This document shows positions 63,496 through 64,000 of a stretch of 64,000 nucleotides of DNA, piece after piece. Positions within the stretch are counted from its first letter, which is position 1. Each line of letters starts with the position of its first letter. A program made the position numbers and the translations under genes. Under the pieces are notes generated by a model. That model made no database searches and was not told where the DNA came from. It saw nothing but the letters and a program-made list of their open reading frames with translations. Source of the stretch: Flavobacterium aquiphilum (GTDB lineage: Bacteria; Bacteroidota; Bacteroidia; Flavobacteriales; Flavobacteriaceae); the NCBI RefSeq assembly GCF_027111335.1, contig NZ_CP114288.1, positions 3,658,001 through 3,722,000 on the forward strand, read 5' to 3'.

Positions 63496-64000
63496 TTATT
63501 TCTTGAATTTAGAAATCCCTTCCTTCAACCAAGCTTCATATTCTTCAACGCTCACATAACTTATCGTTGATTGTTTCTGATTGAGATTATTTCCTTGCAA
63601 ATCGGTTAAAACATACAAAGGCTGAGTGTTGGTATTGTATTTTGAAATCATGAAATCGGTCCACTTATCGCCTATTGTTTCAATTTCGGCTCCTGTTGAT
63701 TTTGAAATAAACTGTTCACTTTTCGGTAATGGTCTTTTGTCATCCACATAGAGAGAAATAACCACAACGTCATTTTTCAGAATCGGGAGCACATTTTCAG
63801 TTGACCAAACGTTATTTTCCATTTTTCGGCAATTTACACAAGCATGCCCAGTAAAATCAAGCATTATCGGCTTATTTATTGTTTTGGCGTAAGCCAATCC
63901 TTTATCGTAATCATTAAAAACTGGAATTTGGTTTGGGCCTAAAACTGCACCTTCCGGCAAAGCAGCAGTTGAAGTATTTCCACTATTTAAATTCCCTAAG
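63496..64000 (-). CDS. DsbD-like thiol:disulfide interchange protein, C-terminal part (truncated by window)
   Basis: The frame is open through the right edge of the window. Seen is the C-terminal thioredoxin domain: VFNDYDKGLAYAKTINKPIMLDFTGHACVNCRKMENNVWS, with a CVNC active site, then a segment ending TQPLYVLTDLQGNNL. DsbD passes electrons from cytoplasmic thioredoxin to periplasmic thiols; in Bacteroidota it also supports cytochrome c maturation. The membrane and N-terminal parts lie outside the window. Confidence 0.85.
   Translation of the reverse strand, partial: LGNLNSGNTSTAALPEGAVLGPNQIPVFNDYDKGLAYAKTINKPIMLDFTGHACVNCRKMENNVWSTENVLPILKNDVVVISLYVDDKRPLPKSEQFISKSTGAEIETIGDKWTDFMISKYNTNTQPLYVLTDLQGNNLNQKQSTISYVSVEEYEAWLKEGISKFKK

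Noticed and set aside
63496..63960. Complete small thioredoxin gene.
   Set aside because: The frame is open to the window edge and the sequence matches the C-terminal domain of DsbD, so it is a truncated larger gene.

Overview
The window is chromosomal DNA from a member of the Bacteroidota, almost certainly Flavobacterium or a close relative. The support is low GC content, promoter boxes of the TAnnTTTG type, scarcity of Shine-Dalgarno sequences, a very large surface protein with a type IX secretion (T9SS) C-terminal signal, and gene types such as short MenE, outer-membrane beta-barrel TonB receptors and kdp loci carrying their own porin. No rRNA, tRNA, phage, CRISPR array or transposase gene was recognised. 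The left edge lies just before a complete gene; the right edge cuts a DsbD-like gene.

Layout. 0-16 kb is mostly housekeeping and metabolism: GNAT, threonine aldolase, prfB with its programmed +1 frameshift, a phosphorylase-like glucan enzyme, acyl-CoA carboxylase beta subunit, an S41 lipoprotein, DoxX, menE, CPBP, ArsC-like, an outer membrane receptor and serine dehydratase. 16.2-30.7 kb is a potassium island: a two-component kinase, the N-terminal half of KdpD, a porin, kdpC, kdpB, kdpA, kdpF, an additional 27-residue membrane peptide, a sigma-54-type response regulator, kup, a KdpE-like regulator and the C-terminal half of KdpD. 31-45 kb carries panB, a pseudouridine synthase, aldehyde dehydrogenase, a seven-module hybrid kinase, a zinc peptidase, a ComM-like ATPase and others. 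45.6-46.8 kb is an arsR-SRPBCC-doxX operon with a clear operator. 47-51.5 kb has assorted enzymes, including a dipeptide epimerase next to a PLP enzyme. 51.8-55 kb holds two ammonium transporter paralogues sharing an upstream palindrome. 55-64 kb has a methyltransferase, stomatin/flavin reductase pair, a 1781-residue tandem-repeat T9SS protein and the end of a DsbD-like gene.

How it works together. The potassium island couples high-affinity (KdpFABC) and low-affinity (Kup) uptake with two separate signalling pairs. The classical KdpD sensor is split: its Usp-containing input half is in the kdp operon and its DUF4118/kinase half sits beside a KdpE-like regulator beyond kup. The kdp operon itself has a sigma-54 promoter-like site and an adjacent NtrC-type activator.

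The most notable non-coding observations are: a 70-bp copy of the kup 3' end lying at the far side of the kdp locus, so the kdp block is bracketed by direct repeats; three dispersed copies of an intergenic element whose hairpin stem differs in sequence but is always perfectly paired; a 160-bp MITE-like element; and a phosphorylase-family enzyme in which the usual PLP lysine appears replaced by threonine.
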